A stretch of 64,000 nucleotides of DNA from Seminavis robusta (taxonomy: Eukaryota; Bacillariophyta; Bacillariophyceae; Naviculales; Naviculaceae): assembly GCA_903772945.1 (NCBI GenBank), contig CAICTM010000166.1, positions 38,133-102,132 on the forward strand. The letters run 5' to 3'. This document shows, in pieces, positions 20,447-31,558 of the stretch (position 1 is its first letter; each line of letters begins with the position of its first letter). Below the pieces are notes generated by a model. The model saw only the letters and a program-made list of their open reading frames with translations, was not told the origin of the DNA and made no database searches. The translations under genes were made by a program, and so were the position numbers.

Positions 20447-21079
20447 TCAGTTTCCAGCTGCTTCAATATCAGTGGTCTTTAGCGTTCTGACAGGCACAAA
20501 TTGTCGTTCTTCCCCAATGAGTTCATTCCACAGCAATCGATGATCACTGTCTTCCACGTAAAATCGATGATCAATGGTAGTCTCGTCAACGGCATTTTCG
20601 GGATGCAAATTTCCAATCCATTGTTCGTACGAAGAATCTGGATGGGTAATGATGAATTCTTCCAAATGGCGTCGGTTGATTTCTAACATCATTCTCGCTG
20701 CTTCGGCCACCATGGCCTCGGATTCTTCTCGTTCTCGATTGATTCGATCCATACGAGCGTCATGTTGCGCAATGGCTTGGTTGGATTGCGTATTGAGTCG
20801 ATAGGCGCCAATGATACCAAACAGCACGAGGGCCAAAAAGGCCAATGGCTTGTGAAATTCATACAACAGGCGAATCAGCAACAGCAGGACGGCAATCGTC
20901 ACGTAGGTTTGGATGCGAGATTCTGGTAACGGTGCTGCTCCTGGGGAAGATGACTGTGGTCTTGTTGGAGAGGGGTTCAGACCAACATATTCGCTTTGGG
21001 CGTTGCTAATAGCATGGTCCGTCATCTTGTTGTTGTTGGTGCTACTAGTATTTGCTGGCGCAGGTCTTCGTCGGGACAT
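20447..21079 (-). CDS. Small two-pass membrane protein, unknown function
   Basis: The ATG at 21079 (MSRRRPAPANTSS) gives 210 residues. An earlier in-frame Met would translate GGGATGGTGG repeats and is unlikely. Residues about 58-74 (TYVTIAVLLLLIRLLY) and 78-94 (PLAFLALVLFGIIGAYR) are two membrane helices joined by a tight FHK turn. A charged coiled-coil-like helix follows (IAQHDARMDRINREREESEA). A compact C-terminal block, YEQWIGNLHPENAVDET then DHRFYVEDSDHRLLWNEL, looks like a conserved signature. The hairpin plus cytoplasmic helix suggests an ER or organelle membrane adaptor. I do not know the family. Confidence 0.65.
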   Translation of the reverse strand: MSRRRPAPANTSSTNNNKMTDHAISNAQSEYVGLNPSPTRPQSSSPGAAPLPESRIQTYVTIAVLLLLIRLLYEFHKPLAFLALVLFGIIGAYRLNTQSNQAIAQHDARMDRINREREESEAMVAEAARMMLEINRRHLEEFIITHPDSSYEQWIGNLHPENAVDETTIDHRFYVEDSDHRLLWNELIGEERQFVPVRTLKTTDIEAAGN

Positions 21080-21187
21080 GAGAGGTGTGGGATGGTGGGA
21101 TGGTGGGATGGTGGTGAGATAGATGTCAACAAAAACGGTATCTTTGTATCTTTCGCGATCTGGCAAAATCATCCAGCGAAGCTGCAA

Positions 21188-21637
21188 AATACTAGCTGAA
21201 GACTGTCACTGTCACTCAATGCTTCACGGGCACCAAGATTTCACATACTTGCTTTGACAATCCAACACAAACAGAAGCCCACATACTGAGCCAACTCCGT
21301 GATTGGCAAAATGATCGGAGATGGAAAGCAAGCAGCAAAACATAGAGAAAGTCGGTCAGGTCGCTACACTACCATGGTTGGGAGGACACTCTTGCTTCAA
21401 ACATCATACGTTTGGTTTCACTTCCGCCATCCGGGTCAAACGCACTGAGGAATCCAGGGATATCCTTCAGTCTAACCAGAGGATACGGCATCGTAATCGT
21501 TTAGAAACAGTAAATCTAGCTTGCGAGTCTGTTCAAAGGCAACTAGCTTGTTAAAGACTGGAGCCTACTGCAACTACCATCAGCAGTTAGTTTATTTTAA
21601 GCTTCTTCTACAACTACTGTCATACTGCACGCCTTGC
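21188..21637. other. Intergenic, no gene recognised
   Basis: This is upstream of the membrane protein gene and downstream of the DUF1348 gene. No gene or array is seen. Confidence 0.45.
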
Positions 21638-22120
21638 TTACAAACCCAACTCAGTCAGGCCGGGATGATCCGCAGGTCGTGGAGCGCTGCGGTCCCAATG
21701 AAAGAGACGCTCCTTTTCCGTAATGGGCACGTCATTGATAGATGCATGGCGATGCTTCATCAGCCCATTCTCGTCAAACTCCCAGTTCTCATTGCCATGG
21801 GCTCGAAACCATTCTCCATTGTCATTGTGGTGTTCGTAACAGAAACGAACGGCAATGCGATTGTCGGAATGGCACCAAATCTCCTTGATGAGACGATAGT
21901 CTTGTTCCTTTTGCCACTTTTGAGACAAGAATTCCTTGATTTCCTCACGACCTGTGACGAATTGGTTGCGATTGCGCCATTTCGAAGACGGCGTGTAGGC
22001 CATCTTGACACGGTCCGGGTCGCAGCTATTCCAAGCATCTTCCGCCATGCGAACCTTTTTCACAGCATCGTCGTAGGTAAAGGGAGGGACGGGCAGTTTG
22101 CGCTCGGTGGTGCTAGTCAT
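21638..22120 (-). CDS. DUF1348 / NTF2-like family protein
   Basis: A single-exon gene of 160 residues. It matches the DUF1348 family of the nuclear transport factor 2 (SnoaL-like) superfamily over its full length. Landmarks are [20 protein letters not shown] at the N-terminus, [67 protein letters not shown] and the terminal HPGLTELGL. The family is mainly bacterial and is a small alpha+beta cone-shaped fold; its reaction is not established. There are no introns and no targeting signal, so a cytosolic location is likely. Bacterial ancestry is possible. Confidence 0.93.
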   Translation of the reverse strand: MTSTTERKLPVPPFTYDDAVKKVRMAEDAWNSCDPDRVKMAYTPSSKWRNRNQFVTGREEIKEFLSQKWQKEQDYRLIKEIWCHSDNRIAVRFCYEHHNDNGEWFRAHGNENWEFDENGLMKHRHASINDVPITEKERLFHWDRSAPRPADHPGLTELGL

Positions 22121-23997
22121 GTTGTTCTGAGAGTGTGCGTGTTTGTTGAGTGGATGGTAGCTCTTTCAAAGTGGCTTTCTGTTGTTTTTGTGAGCCTTTG
22201 GTAACATCAGCAACTGGGCTTTCGTGATCATGTCTCGGCGAAGATAGATATGGGGGAACATCAATGATCAGATCTCTGATTGAGATAGATGCGTGGGAAA
22301 AGCTTGGGCAGGATCTTGGATCCTTGGGTTCCTTTGGGCCCTTTGGGATCTGGTTCTTGTGCTGCAAAGCTGCAAGGCTGCAAGGCACTGCCGTCCAACA
22401 AATTCCGCCGTTCTTCTCGTTCCTCGTTCCAGTCATCTTCTTCGAGAAGATTGGACTGTAACGTTCGAAAGCTGTTCAACATTATTTTGTCATGGTGTCG
22501 ATTGATGGTGAGAAAGCTCGGTGGCTTATTGGTACAGCGTACGCCACGATTCGATTGAGATTCCTTGTCCACTGGAGGCAAGTCAACCACGATTCGATTC
22601 GATTCGATTCTATTCCATTTTTGGGGAAATCCGTGATTGAATGAGTCCATTTTCAAATGTGGAATGATCTGTGACTGACATGCGCGGCGCACCACTCCAG
22701 TACCGCAGGCAACGGTCAAGTCTCGAAATAGAATAAGTAAAGAAACGGTCAACCGACACTCTTCCGAGTAATAGCCAACAAAAGGAAGCTGGCCTTCGTC
22801 TCTTCCGAGCAGCTCACTCGAGTTCGTTTGGCAACACTCACAAAACAAACATCAATTCTTTCCAAAGCTTCGACGAAAAACAGGTGTGTGAAGTGCAACA
22901 ATGACACCGAGACGTTGTTGCTTTGTTGGTCAAACGAAGTAGGAGGAAACCTCACTTTTTTGCTTTTTTTGTTTCTTTTGCTTTCTGTGTTTCTTTTTGA
23001 CTTGGAATCGAATCGAATCTGCAATCCCCTTTTGCTGTTCTGGAAACAAGAATCATGCCTCACTGCCTTCACGAAATCGGACACTGCGGTCACGAGATCG
23101 GACACTGTGGCCATGTTGCCTGGCGAGAGGCCGGTCACAACTTTCATTGGGTGGAGCGAAAGACCAGTGAAGCTTTCCACCACATTTTCTGCTGCCATTG
23201 GTAGAAGAAGCGACCGTAAACTCATTGTGGAAATGTTAGGTTGTGTTGGGATCGTCAGATCACCCTATGAAAGAGAGAAACGAAGATTCCATTTGAACTA
23301 AGTTTTGTGAAGGTGTTAGGTTGTGTTGGGAATTGAGTCGGATAGAAGACCCTAGCGGTATGAAAGAAAGGAACGACGATTCCATTTGAACTGAGCTTGA
23401 GACTGTTAGTAGGACGACCCCAGCCCTTTCTGTCAATAATATATCCTTTTTATCAACACGATCTTGATATTCCTTCAATCTCTGTAGTGTCTGTCAGCCA
23501 GTAGGGCACTGCCTCCGTGCTTATCTTGCCCGGACGGTGGAAAACCTGTCAAAGTTACCAAGCCCAAACTGGCCGCTAGCTACATTATTCAGAATCCACG
23601 TGTGTAGCTTTGGGTTGCCTTTATGCATTCTGTAATTTTATTCTAGCTGTACCTGGTGCACTTTGCTCCAGCAATCACGCCGTCTTGGGGGCATCACATC
23701 ATGCGTTCCGAGTGACCAGATGTATCCACGACTCTATCGAAGCCTCTACGGTACCGACGCCACTAGCACACGCGTACTCCGTACCCTGTGGCTCCAATAC
23801 TTGCACCGTTCCTGTATATAGTTTGCTTGGCTTGCCTTTGTTTGTTTAGTCAAACTCGTGGTGGTCGGACAGATGCAGTGCCATGAAAGAATCGGAGAAC
23901 GCCGAAAGGTTGGAGCTGCAGTGCCACAGAAAAAGGGAGAACGTTAACGACCACTTTGCTCAATCCGCGATGCATACAAAAGAATCTGCAATCAAAC
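22121..23997. other. Intergenic, no gene recognised
   Basis: Overlapping frames on both strands at 22261-23300 have no domain signal. The stretch contains GATTC-type simple repeats (about 22585-22612) and a ~90-bp direct duplication (23226-23395). Promoters of the DUF1348 gene and sequence 3' of the next gene lie here. Confidence 0.45.
23226..23395. repeat. ~90-bp tandem duplication
   Basis: GTTAGGTTGTGTTGGGA occurs at about 23237 and 23315. Each copy is followed by a TATGAAAGA block and GATTCCATTTGAACT. The copies differ by a short insertion. Confidence 0.75.
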
Positions 23998-26080
23998 TTA
24001 CCCACAACTCGAAGGCACCGAGAGCTCCGACTTGCCTGACAAACCAGATTTTCCCGACAAGCAGGAACCAGTCGAATTGGAGTTCTCCTTCATGGTAGGT
24101 TGGTTCGCAAATTGTGTCCGCTTATTCTTGTTGCTATTGATCATTGGTGGCTGCTGTTGTTGCTGTTGTTGCGGTGGTGGCAATGGCTGTTGTTTCAAAG
24201 AGCTGATGCTGTTGTGATTGTTCCTGTTGTTCGTCGGTGGTCCCATGAGTTTGGCCACGGCAGACGATGTCACCGAACCCATGGCCAGTGAGGACCCCTT
24301 CCCTGAGGTGGCCGATGCCATGTCGACATCATCCAAAATGTCACTAAAACTAGGCAGTGAACTGGTGGTGTCAATCATGGCCACTGAGTTGTCATCGGGA
24401 GCAGCATTTCTGGCTTGGTTGTTGTTGTTGCTGTTGTTCTCGTGGCGTTTGTTGCTGCTTGTGGGAGGAAGCAGCGGTGGTACACCTTCCAATTCCGAAG
24501 TAGGTTGGTGCTTCATCTTGTTATGCTTGTCACGCTGTTTTCTTTGATCTCCCGTGACAGATGAGGATAAACCACTAATATCCGACACTGTACAACTTCC
24601 CTCCGACTGCTGTTCCATCGTGACATCCTGGGTTGGGAAAAAGTTCATTCCAAAAGCATCTTCCGAATACCCCATTGGATGATATGGCGATTGTTGCTGT
24701 TGTTGTTGTGGATGTGGATGATTATGATAGGCTGCTGATGGATGTGTTTGCATTGGTACGGGAGGAAGATGCATGGGATGCATTTGCGGATAATGCAACA
24801 TGGGATGCATTTGCGGGTAGGGATAGGGAAAATGATGGTGGTGATGATGGGGAGTAGGATGCTGGAACGAATGATGTTCCGGAGCCAATACGGGAGGAGC
24901 CGATGCCCGGACTCCTCCTCCTCTGTGACTGTTGGAAAAGACGGCTCCCCCCGACATGCGTGGCATTCCACCAGCAGGAACCACCGAAGTGACAGATCCG
25001 GTAATGTGAGGCCCCAACGCGGCCGTGGGAATGAGAAAGCTCTGACTACTGCGAGTTGTGTCCGCGGGGACCGGCGTATCGTTGGTACTGCGTCTTCCTG
25101 GTAGCCACGAGGATCGTTTGGACTTGGTGGTGGTGTTGGATGCCACGGAAGCATCGCTGGATGGCACGGTTGCTTTTGCTTCTGCTGCTGCGGTGTTGCT
25201 GGTCTTCTTGGCAGTTTCTTTCTTTGCTCTGGTTTCCTTTTTGGCGTTCTCAGCCTCTTGCTTTTTTCGTTTCGGGCTTTCACTATTGGCTCTCTCCCCT
25301 TGCGCAGATTGTTTGTCCTTCTTTGTTGTTGTTGTTGCAGTTTTGCCATCATCACTGCCCGAATCAGTGTCGTCTTTTGGTGGTGGTTGTTGTTGTTTTC
25401 CTTTTTTCTTACCGTCAGCACCAACTTCCAATTCTTGTCGAATAGTGGGAGCGGCTTCTCGCAAGGCTTGTCCTGTTTTTCGAATGGCACGAGCATCCCC
25501 AATATCAAACCACAATCCATTGACATCTTCCCTCAAAAAGCGTCCCGGTGGATTCATGGATCGAATGTGCCGAACAATCTCAGCCGCCAAGTGAGCCTTT
25601 TCGTGTCGTTTGGTATTTTTCGAATTGTATTCCTTCTTTTTCTTGCTGACAATGGTGCGAAATTGAACGTTACCAGGAGATCCATTAATCAAACCTCCAC
25701 GGCCGCACTGAAGTAGAACAGCAGTGTTAGTACTATCATGGGGTATCCAAAAGAAGAAACAAGAAAGGGGTATCATCAAAAACACGTACCAATACATCAT
25801 TTCCATTGGGTTCTCGAATGGGTCCAAAGCCCATGGGAGGGACTTCCAAGACGGGCCGGTTGTTCTTGTTACCATTGTTCTTGGCGGTGCTGTCCTTGTC
25901 TGTCTTTTTCTTGTTGGTAGACGACCAGAGCGATTGAACCACGAGGGCCGCCGCTTGACGCCGTTGCCGCTTTCCGTTCTGCATGGCTTGAGCTTGTTGA
26001 TCGTTGAGATAATAGGGACCACCACTACCCGAAGAAGTGGGGAGATACGGATAACTGGGGAAACCGTGGAAGCCAGACAT
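23998..26080 (-). CDS. DUF6824 domain protein (paralogue 1)
   Basis: Exon 1 is 26080-25790 and exon 2 is 25707-23998; the 82-bp GT-AG intron is phase 0, giving 666 residues. The N-terminal GKRQRRQAAALVVQSLW motif is shared with paralogue 4. The DUF6824 domain starts at GFGPIREPNGNDVL and runs through CGRGGLINGSPGNVQFRTIV, KAHLAAEIVRHIRSMNPPGR and WFDIGDARAIRKTGQALRE. The rest is low complexity: a Lys/Glu/Ala-rich helix, then His, Pro, Gln and Asn runs. The domain is diatom-expanded and likely DNA- or protein-binding, but its biochemistry is not known to me. The TAA stop sits inside a perfect donor-like GTAAGT at the exon end, so a further small 3' exon is possible. Confidence 0.85.
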
Positions 26081-26091
26081 GAATGAAACAA

Positions 26092-26872
26092 GCGGAACGC
26101 AAATGAATGGATGAGTTGACTGACTGGGTTCGGATACTTTACTGTTGTAGACTGATTTTGTCCTTCTTTTACAATTTATGATGCCTTCCGGTCTTGACTC
26201 ACCTCTCTACCTATCTAATATTCACCCAAGCCTACTACCGGTACCTGCCAGTGTTTCTGGAATACAAGACCTTCCTGTGTTCTGTTGTTACTGGTAGTTA
26301 CTCTCCTCTTGCTTTGGCTTTTCGTTGTGGCCCGAGCGCTCATTCGCTCATTCATGCTGGTTTGGCTAGCGAAAGCTTGGCCGAATTAGATTTGGACTCA
26401 CTCGACTCGACTCCCGTTAAATCGTGCCAACCACCCACGCAAGGTACAACGTGGAAAAGAGCCGAACCGGTGTTCCGTGTTGCTCAAGGTCTCCACGAGC
26501 CACGAGGTTAGCGCCACATCAGCTGGCTGCAATGGTTCTTCTGTGATGATTACGATAGTAGTCTGAGCTCCTTGGAAGTACAGTCGTAGCTACAGGTCCA
26601 ATTGGATACCGGTCAGAGGACAGCTGCTTCTATTTGAGCCTGGATTTCTAGAAGGAGCACCTCCAGAGCCACCGAGCAACTGGGACCTATCTAGACCATC
26701 CCCATCCAATTGACTCCAGTTCTTCGTCCAAAGAGCATGCATTGTGTCTCGTCTCAGGCATCAATTGGATTGCACTGCCAGTTAGTTAGTTCTCTATAGA
26801 GAAGGACTTCGCGAGGTGTTCACCAGTGCAGTGCGTGTTACTTACAGCAGGTAGGTTTTGGCAAAGGCTTCC

Positions 26873-26928
<56 letters not shown>

Positions 26929-27224
26929 GCTTGACCAAGAGGTCAAGAGGTTTTGATTCTAGATCTCCACCAATGCTTCACGGCCATGTGTTGTCGCTGC
27001 TTCATCAACCAATGAGGTATTGATTTCTATGAAACGAGGCGCAAGTATTTTAGATTCTATGCTCACTACAATGACTGCTGGCTAGCTAGCATTAGATGAC
27101 TCTTGGGGCTTTCAAAGGCGTTCCTATTACTAGTAGTTCCAGTTTCTATTTTGCAAAATCTTTTTGTTTTATGTACATACAGTTTGTATAGTCTTGCTGT
27201 TTTTGTTGTTGTTGTTGCGGTCTT
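26092..27224. other. Intergenic, contains CAG microsatellite
   Basis: Upstream of DUF6824 paralogue 1 and downstream of paralogue 2. Apart from the trinucleotide array there is no recognisable gene. Confidence 0.5.
26872..26928. repeat. (GCA)n trinucleotide repeat, about 18-19 units
   Basis: A perfect uninterrupted GCA/CAG run in non-coding DNA. The short plus-strand frame through it would be a poly-Gln peptide, but nothing supports it as a gene. Confidence 0.95.
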
Positions 27225-28301
27225 TTAGAAGGCTCCCCAACTGGTGGTGGAACCAAGGGACAAGAGGGAAATGGTGGAGGCCATGGAAATTGACATGATG
27301 GAACTCATTCGGCTTCGCTTGGCTCGTCGTTGCGGCTGTTGAGTTGGTGGAAAGGGGCGGGGTTCGAGAGCAGCATTCTGAACACCAGCATCAAATTCTG
27401 CCTGAAAAGCCAGAACATCATCGCCACTCTTGCCACCAAGGAGGTGACTGGCAGCAAGCTGATCTCCGTCGTCCATGACAGAGTCGCAGTCGGAAATATC
27501 TGACATGATACTTTCTCGAAGAAGCGACAAGCTGTAACTGTTGTGGATTCGAGTGTACATTTTCATGTCGGAAAAGTCAGGAGAAGAGGCGGTACTGGAT
27601 CTGATGGAGGAAACACCGCTCATGGCGGAAACATTGGAGGCTCGGAGGTCTTCGGGGAATGTGCTCACTGGGGTGCCATGGGCGTAGTAGTTTCCAATGG
27701 ACTGCTCTGTCGAGACGGAACGGGGTGGCGGTGTTACTGGTAGTGTCGAAAACTGTTGTTGAGGTTGTTCCTCTTCCGTCATGTCAATTTGTCTGGGATC
27801 GTATCCGGGGTAGAGGGGTTCGTTATTGCCTGAATCCGTGGCCGCTTGAAGGTTTCCGCTGAAGCCATCGAGTGGTTGGCCGTCGAATTCATCATCTTCT
27901 TTTGGAGTATGCTCCCGGATGGCCTGGCCAACCTTAGTCATGGCCTTAGCACAGCCAATGTCATACCAGTGCCCAGTGCCCGCGTCTTGCTTCAGGAAGC
28001 GTCCTGGCGGAGTCATGGATCGGATGCGCTCCACGACACCGGCGGCAATATGGGCCTTTTGGATTTTCTTGACATCCTTGGCAAAGTATTCCTCTCTTTT
28101 CTCGCCACAAATACGACGGAACTGAATGTTGCCAGAATGTCCATTGATACGTCCTCCTCGTCCGCACAAGACATCATTTTCATGGAGCATAGTGACCGGT
28201 CCAATGCCTCGGGGCTTGACTTGGACTCTTGGTCTATCGCTAACTTCGAAAGCGTTTGTGTTAGATTGGTTGTTGTTGCTGTTGTTGGCTGTTCGGAACA
28301 T
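27225..28301 (-). CDS. DUF6824 domain protein (paralogue 2, intronless)
   Basis: A single-exon protein of 358 residues, with ATG at 28301. The DUF6824 domain lies near the N-terminus (about 25-135): KPRGIGPVTMLHENDVLCGR, GGRINGHSGNIQFRRICGEK, KKIQKAHIAAGVVERIRSM, PPGRFLKQD, and WYDIGCAKAMTKVGQAIREH. The C-terminal 220 residues are acidic and Ser/Thr/Pro-rich, with a repeated Ser-x-Ile/Met-Ser pattern. They end in RRAKRSRMSSIMSISMAST, a basic stretch that could be a nuclear signal. Unlike paralogues 1 and 4, there is no intron before the CGRGG motif. Confidence 0.88.
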   Translation of the reverse strand: MFRTANNSNNNQSNTNAFEVSDRPRVQVKPRGIGPVTMLHENDVLCGRGGRINGHSGNIQFRRICGEKREEYFAKDVKKIQKAHIAAGVVERIRSMTPPGRFLKQDAGTGHWYDIGCAKAMTKVGQAIREHTPKEDDEFDGQPLDGFSGNLQAATDSGNNEPLYPGYDPRQIDMTEEEQPQQQFSTLPVTPPPRSVSTEQSIGNYYAHGTPVSTFPEDLRASNVSAMSGVSSIRSSTASSPDFSDMKMYTRIHNSYSLSLLRESIMSDISDCDSVMDDGDQLAASHLLGGKSGDDVLAFQAEFDAGVQNAALEPRPFPPTQQPQRRAKRSRMSSIMSISMASTISLLSLGSTTSWGAF

Positions 28302-29169
28302 TTTGTTTTGTTTGTTGTTGTATTATGAGGTGTTTCTTTTGCTTTATTCAAGGTTGTGATCTTGTGAGCTTGAGAGCTTGAGATTTGATTTTTGGTTTGT
28401 AAAATTTGTGAGCATGAATCCTTGCTGAAAGGGGCAGTCCGCTTTCGGTCCGCAAGACCCTGCCCACTTGATTCACGCTTCAGGACCTTCTTGCTATGTA
28501 TGCAGGTTTCGGTACCGTCATAGATAGATCGCGCTCGTACAGGTAGTACTTTAGAAACGCAATTTCGTCTCGAGCTGTCTTTGACTGTACCGGTACATAG
28601 ATCGACGCGTCGGCACAGCCACTCCCGTCTGGAACTGTGATTGACCTAAGGGGCTCCTGCCATAGTACTACGATGTACAGTGTACTAGTACGCAGTTGTC
28701 TTGGTCCGTATCTTGCTGAAGGTTTTGCACGATCACGCCATCATCCAACAAGCAGGCAGAGCGGTTGCAGTTTGCTGGAGGATGATTGAAAGCGGTGGAT
28801 CTTTGTCTACCTCGTATCACAACAAACAAAAACTAAGGAATCAAGGCTCCTGCTTTTTGGCACGAATCCCATGTACCCGGCAAAACAACTGGTAGATTTC
28901 GTCGACTTCAAGCTGGTTTTTCCAAACCTCCTGCTGTAGCAAGCACATATTTTAGAAGAACTAGGAATTGGTCATCCTACGGTGTTCCGCTCAAATTTGG
29001 TTGAGCCCCGGATCATTTGTTCGAGCTTGGTTCGACTCTGCCCTGAAAGGCGAGAAAGCAGGGACTGAGGGGTCTTCCACATTGTCCAGCGATTGTAAAG
29101 CACCACATGCACAAAGGTGCAATCTCTTCGGTGCCAAGCAAAGCTTCGTGGCGGGCCGATCTAGTACAA
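28302..29169. other. Intergenic, no gene recognised
   Basis: The upstream region of DUF6824 paralogue 2 and downstream region of the GMC gene. TAGTACTA and ACCGGTAC palindromes are frequent; nothing else is seen. Confidence 0.5.
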
Positions 29170-31558
29170 TCAGCAATCAAAGGTTTCGTAGCTAATTGTC
29201 AAGTCTGCCTTGATGATGTCCTCTGCGGCCTTTTCTCCCACCATGTATATTGGAATTGTGGGAAAGAAACCTGGTTGCTCAGGGAAAATGGACGCGTCCA
29301 CTACTCGCAGGTTGGACACACCTCGAACTTGAAATTGCTATACAAACGAGAGGAGAGATGTTGTCAAAAAATGGACAATGGCGATCAGACGCGTGACAAC
29401 TGCTTGTCGGCCGATATGGGGCGTTGCTGGTGTCTGCTAATGCTTCCAGGACTTTGAATGTTGCCACGTCATACCGATCGATGGTAGCATCTGTGCCAAA
29501 TACACAATGACACACTTACCCCATTGACGACAGCGCTAGGATCGTCATCAGCTCCCATCTTGGCAGTGCCGAGCGGATGATGCCCCCATCCATTGGACCT
29601 CACCCACGTTTTGTATTCCTCAAACGTATCGACGCTTTCATCTGGAAAAAGTGGTCCTTTTAAGAATCCCAGCTTTTTCATGCTTTTTGCAAATTCTTGC
29701 ACTTTGATGACAGCATGTGTAACTCGATCTAGATCTTCGTCGTCGTAGCCATTGAAATCGATGTCGACAACTTCGAATGGATCGGCCGACCTCAGTTTCA
29801 CGGTCCCTTTGCTGGGGCCAACCAGAGGAGTGTTGATATTGACAGTGAGAGCATCTTGTCGAGAATAGCCATCCTCTACCCAACCGTCCACATAACCTAT
29901 AAAATTGAAGGGTGACACTTGGTAGTACAGGTCTGGGTATTCCAACTTCCGATCGGACTTCCGTTGTAGCGATATTATCGTTCCAGACGTAGTGTACACA
30001 CTGGGAAACTCTCCATTGTTGAACTGAACGTAGCAGGGATCTTCTTCTGGAGACGGATCCGAAAATGTACACCCTTGTTGGTAGATCCGCCACTCTAACC
30101 GGGAAACCAATCAATAGTTCAGAGATTGTGTTCGTTCCAATTCCACTCCTTTTTCAAACTCACCTTTGGTAGTCTCAAAGGTTTGGGTAGCCTCGAGCTT
30201 GTCAATAAGGTTGGCACCTACACCCGGTAAATCAACCTTCACGGGGATAGAAAAGTTTTGAAGCTGCTCAGACGGTCCAACGCCACTCAGCATCAAAATC
30301 TGAGGAGTATTGAATGTGCCACCAGATATGATCACCTCTTTGCGGGCGAAGAATGATTCTCTACGACCTTCAATCCTGGTTCCCGTCGAGGCACCATAGA
30401 GCGCCTTTCCTTTCTAAGATATGCAGGGAATCGATATGTTAGCGGCATGCTGCCAACATGATGTGCTTTTGATGGCGTGACCAAAAGCTTCCTGTACCTG
30501 GTACTTACCTGGACGTCCACCCCGTACGCAGTCCCGTCTTTTATCAGTATTTTCCTTACAAAGTGGTCTGGCTTGACGATTAGGCTCGAAGTTGACCGAG
30601 TTTGGGTTATGAGGTCGTATACTGAAGAGCGAATATGTCCGTTCGACGGACTTGTGGATAATGGACCAATGTGAGCACCCTCTTTGTCTTGAAATCCGGG
30701 TGCGTTCACGTCGAAGATGAATGGAAGGCAATAGGGAAAGTTGAATATGTTTCCCAAGAAGACCAAAAACGGATTGTGTGGAAGATGGGATAATGCAAAC
30801 CCTGAAGCAATAGCAATAATCTGAATGTCCAAAAAGTTGAAGTCTGTGACAAGCCGCAAGTCTGTCGAGCTTGTGCTGATGTATCCGTCGAATCCATGCC
30901 CTTCTGCTCCTTTGAAACAGTACTCGTTGTTTTCCAGTCGAATGAACCTTTCTCGCATCTTCTCTTCCGAGAATTCTTCGTCTCCAGTTAGTTCTCGCAA
31001 ACCGTCCCAGAAATTCGGAAATGGGTAAAGAGAAATCATTGCATTGTGCATGGTACTACCTCCAATCATGGAAGCACGGGGATACAGGACGTTGTCCCTC
31101 CCCGGGTCCGGGCTGTTTCTCGAACGGAAGGCCCATTCAATCTGGAAGAGGGAGACAACGTGAGAGAAGCGGACATCAATATGATGAATCGAATCGGTGG
31201 GAGGAGTACAATCTCCTTCTCTTACCTGTGGTTCTTCCGTAGAATAAGGCCAAAAGGCTGGTACATCTGTTAGGGGCGACTGGTAATCTGGACCTGCATC
31301 AAGCAGCAATGTCAAGTACCCGGCTTGTGCCAATCGAGAGGCCACCACTCCTCCGCCAGCACCGGCGCCCACCACAATGTAGTCGTACATGATGCTGCTT
31401 TCGGCGTCATTATCAATAGGCGCGCCATTGCCGTCGGCTTGTCCAGCTCGTTCAGCTTCGCCCAAGCACCATGCTTGGTCAGTAGATGAAACAATGGTGG
31501 CCCGCAAGAGCGCCACAAGAATGCCTCTCAGCAAAACGAGGCGAAGACAGGTTGCCAT
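29170..31558 (-). CDS. GMC-family flavin oxidoreductase
   Basis: Five exons join in frame: 31558-31226, 31141-30509, 30413-30164, 30094-29520 and 29337-29170, giving 652 residues. All introns are GT-AG. A signal peptide (about 1-25) precedes the FAD dinucleotide motif [20 protein letters not shown] (about 59-78). Next come the GMC N-domain [15 protein letters not shown], the GMC signature [34 protein letters not shown] near residue 577 with the active-site His, and the C-terminal [19 protein letters not shown], which ends in GEKAAEDI. The family oxidises alcohols with FAD; close types are choline dehydrogenase and aryl-alcohol oxidase. The second catalytic His/Asn after VVDASIF is not obvious by eye. 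Secretion or an endomembrane location is inferred from the N-terminus; the substrate is unknown. Confidence 0.92.

Noticed and set aside
22261-23301. Overlapping frames of up to 195 codons on both strands
   Set aside because: Translations are low in structure, contain simple-repeat peptides (GPKGTQG-like, NRIESNRI) and show no domain or splice support.
26826-27023. Plus-strand frame with a long poly-Gln run
   Set aside because: Created by the CAG microsatellite; flanks have no protein-like conservation or context.
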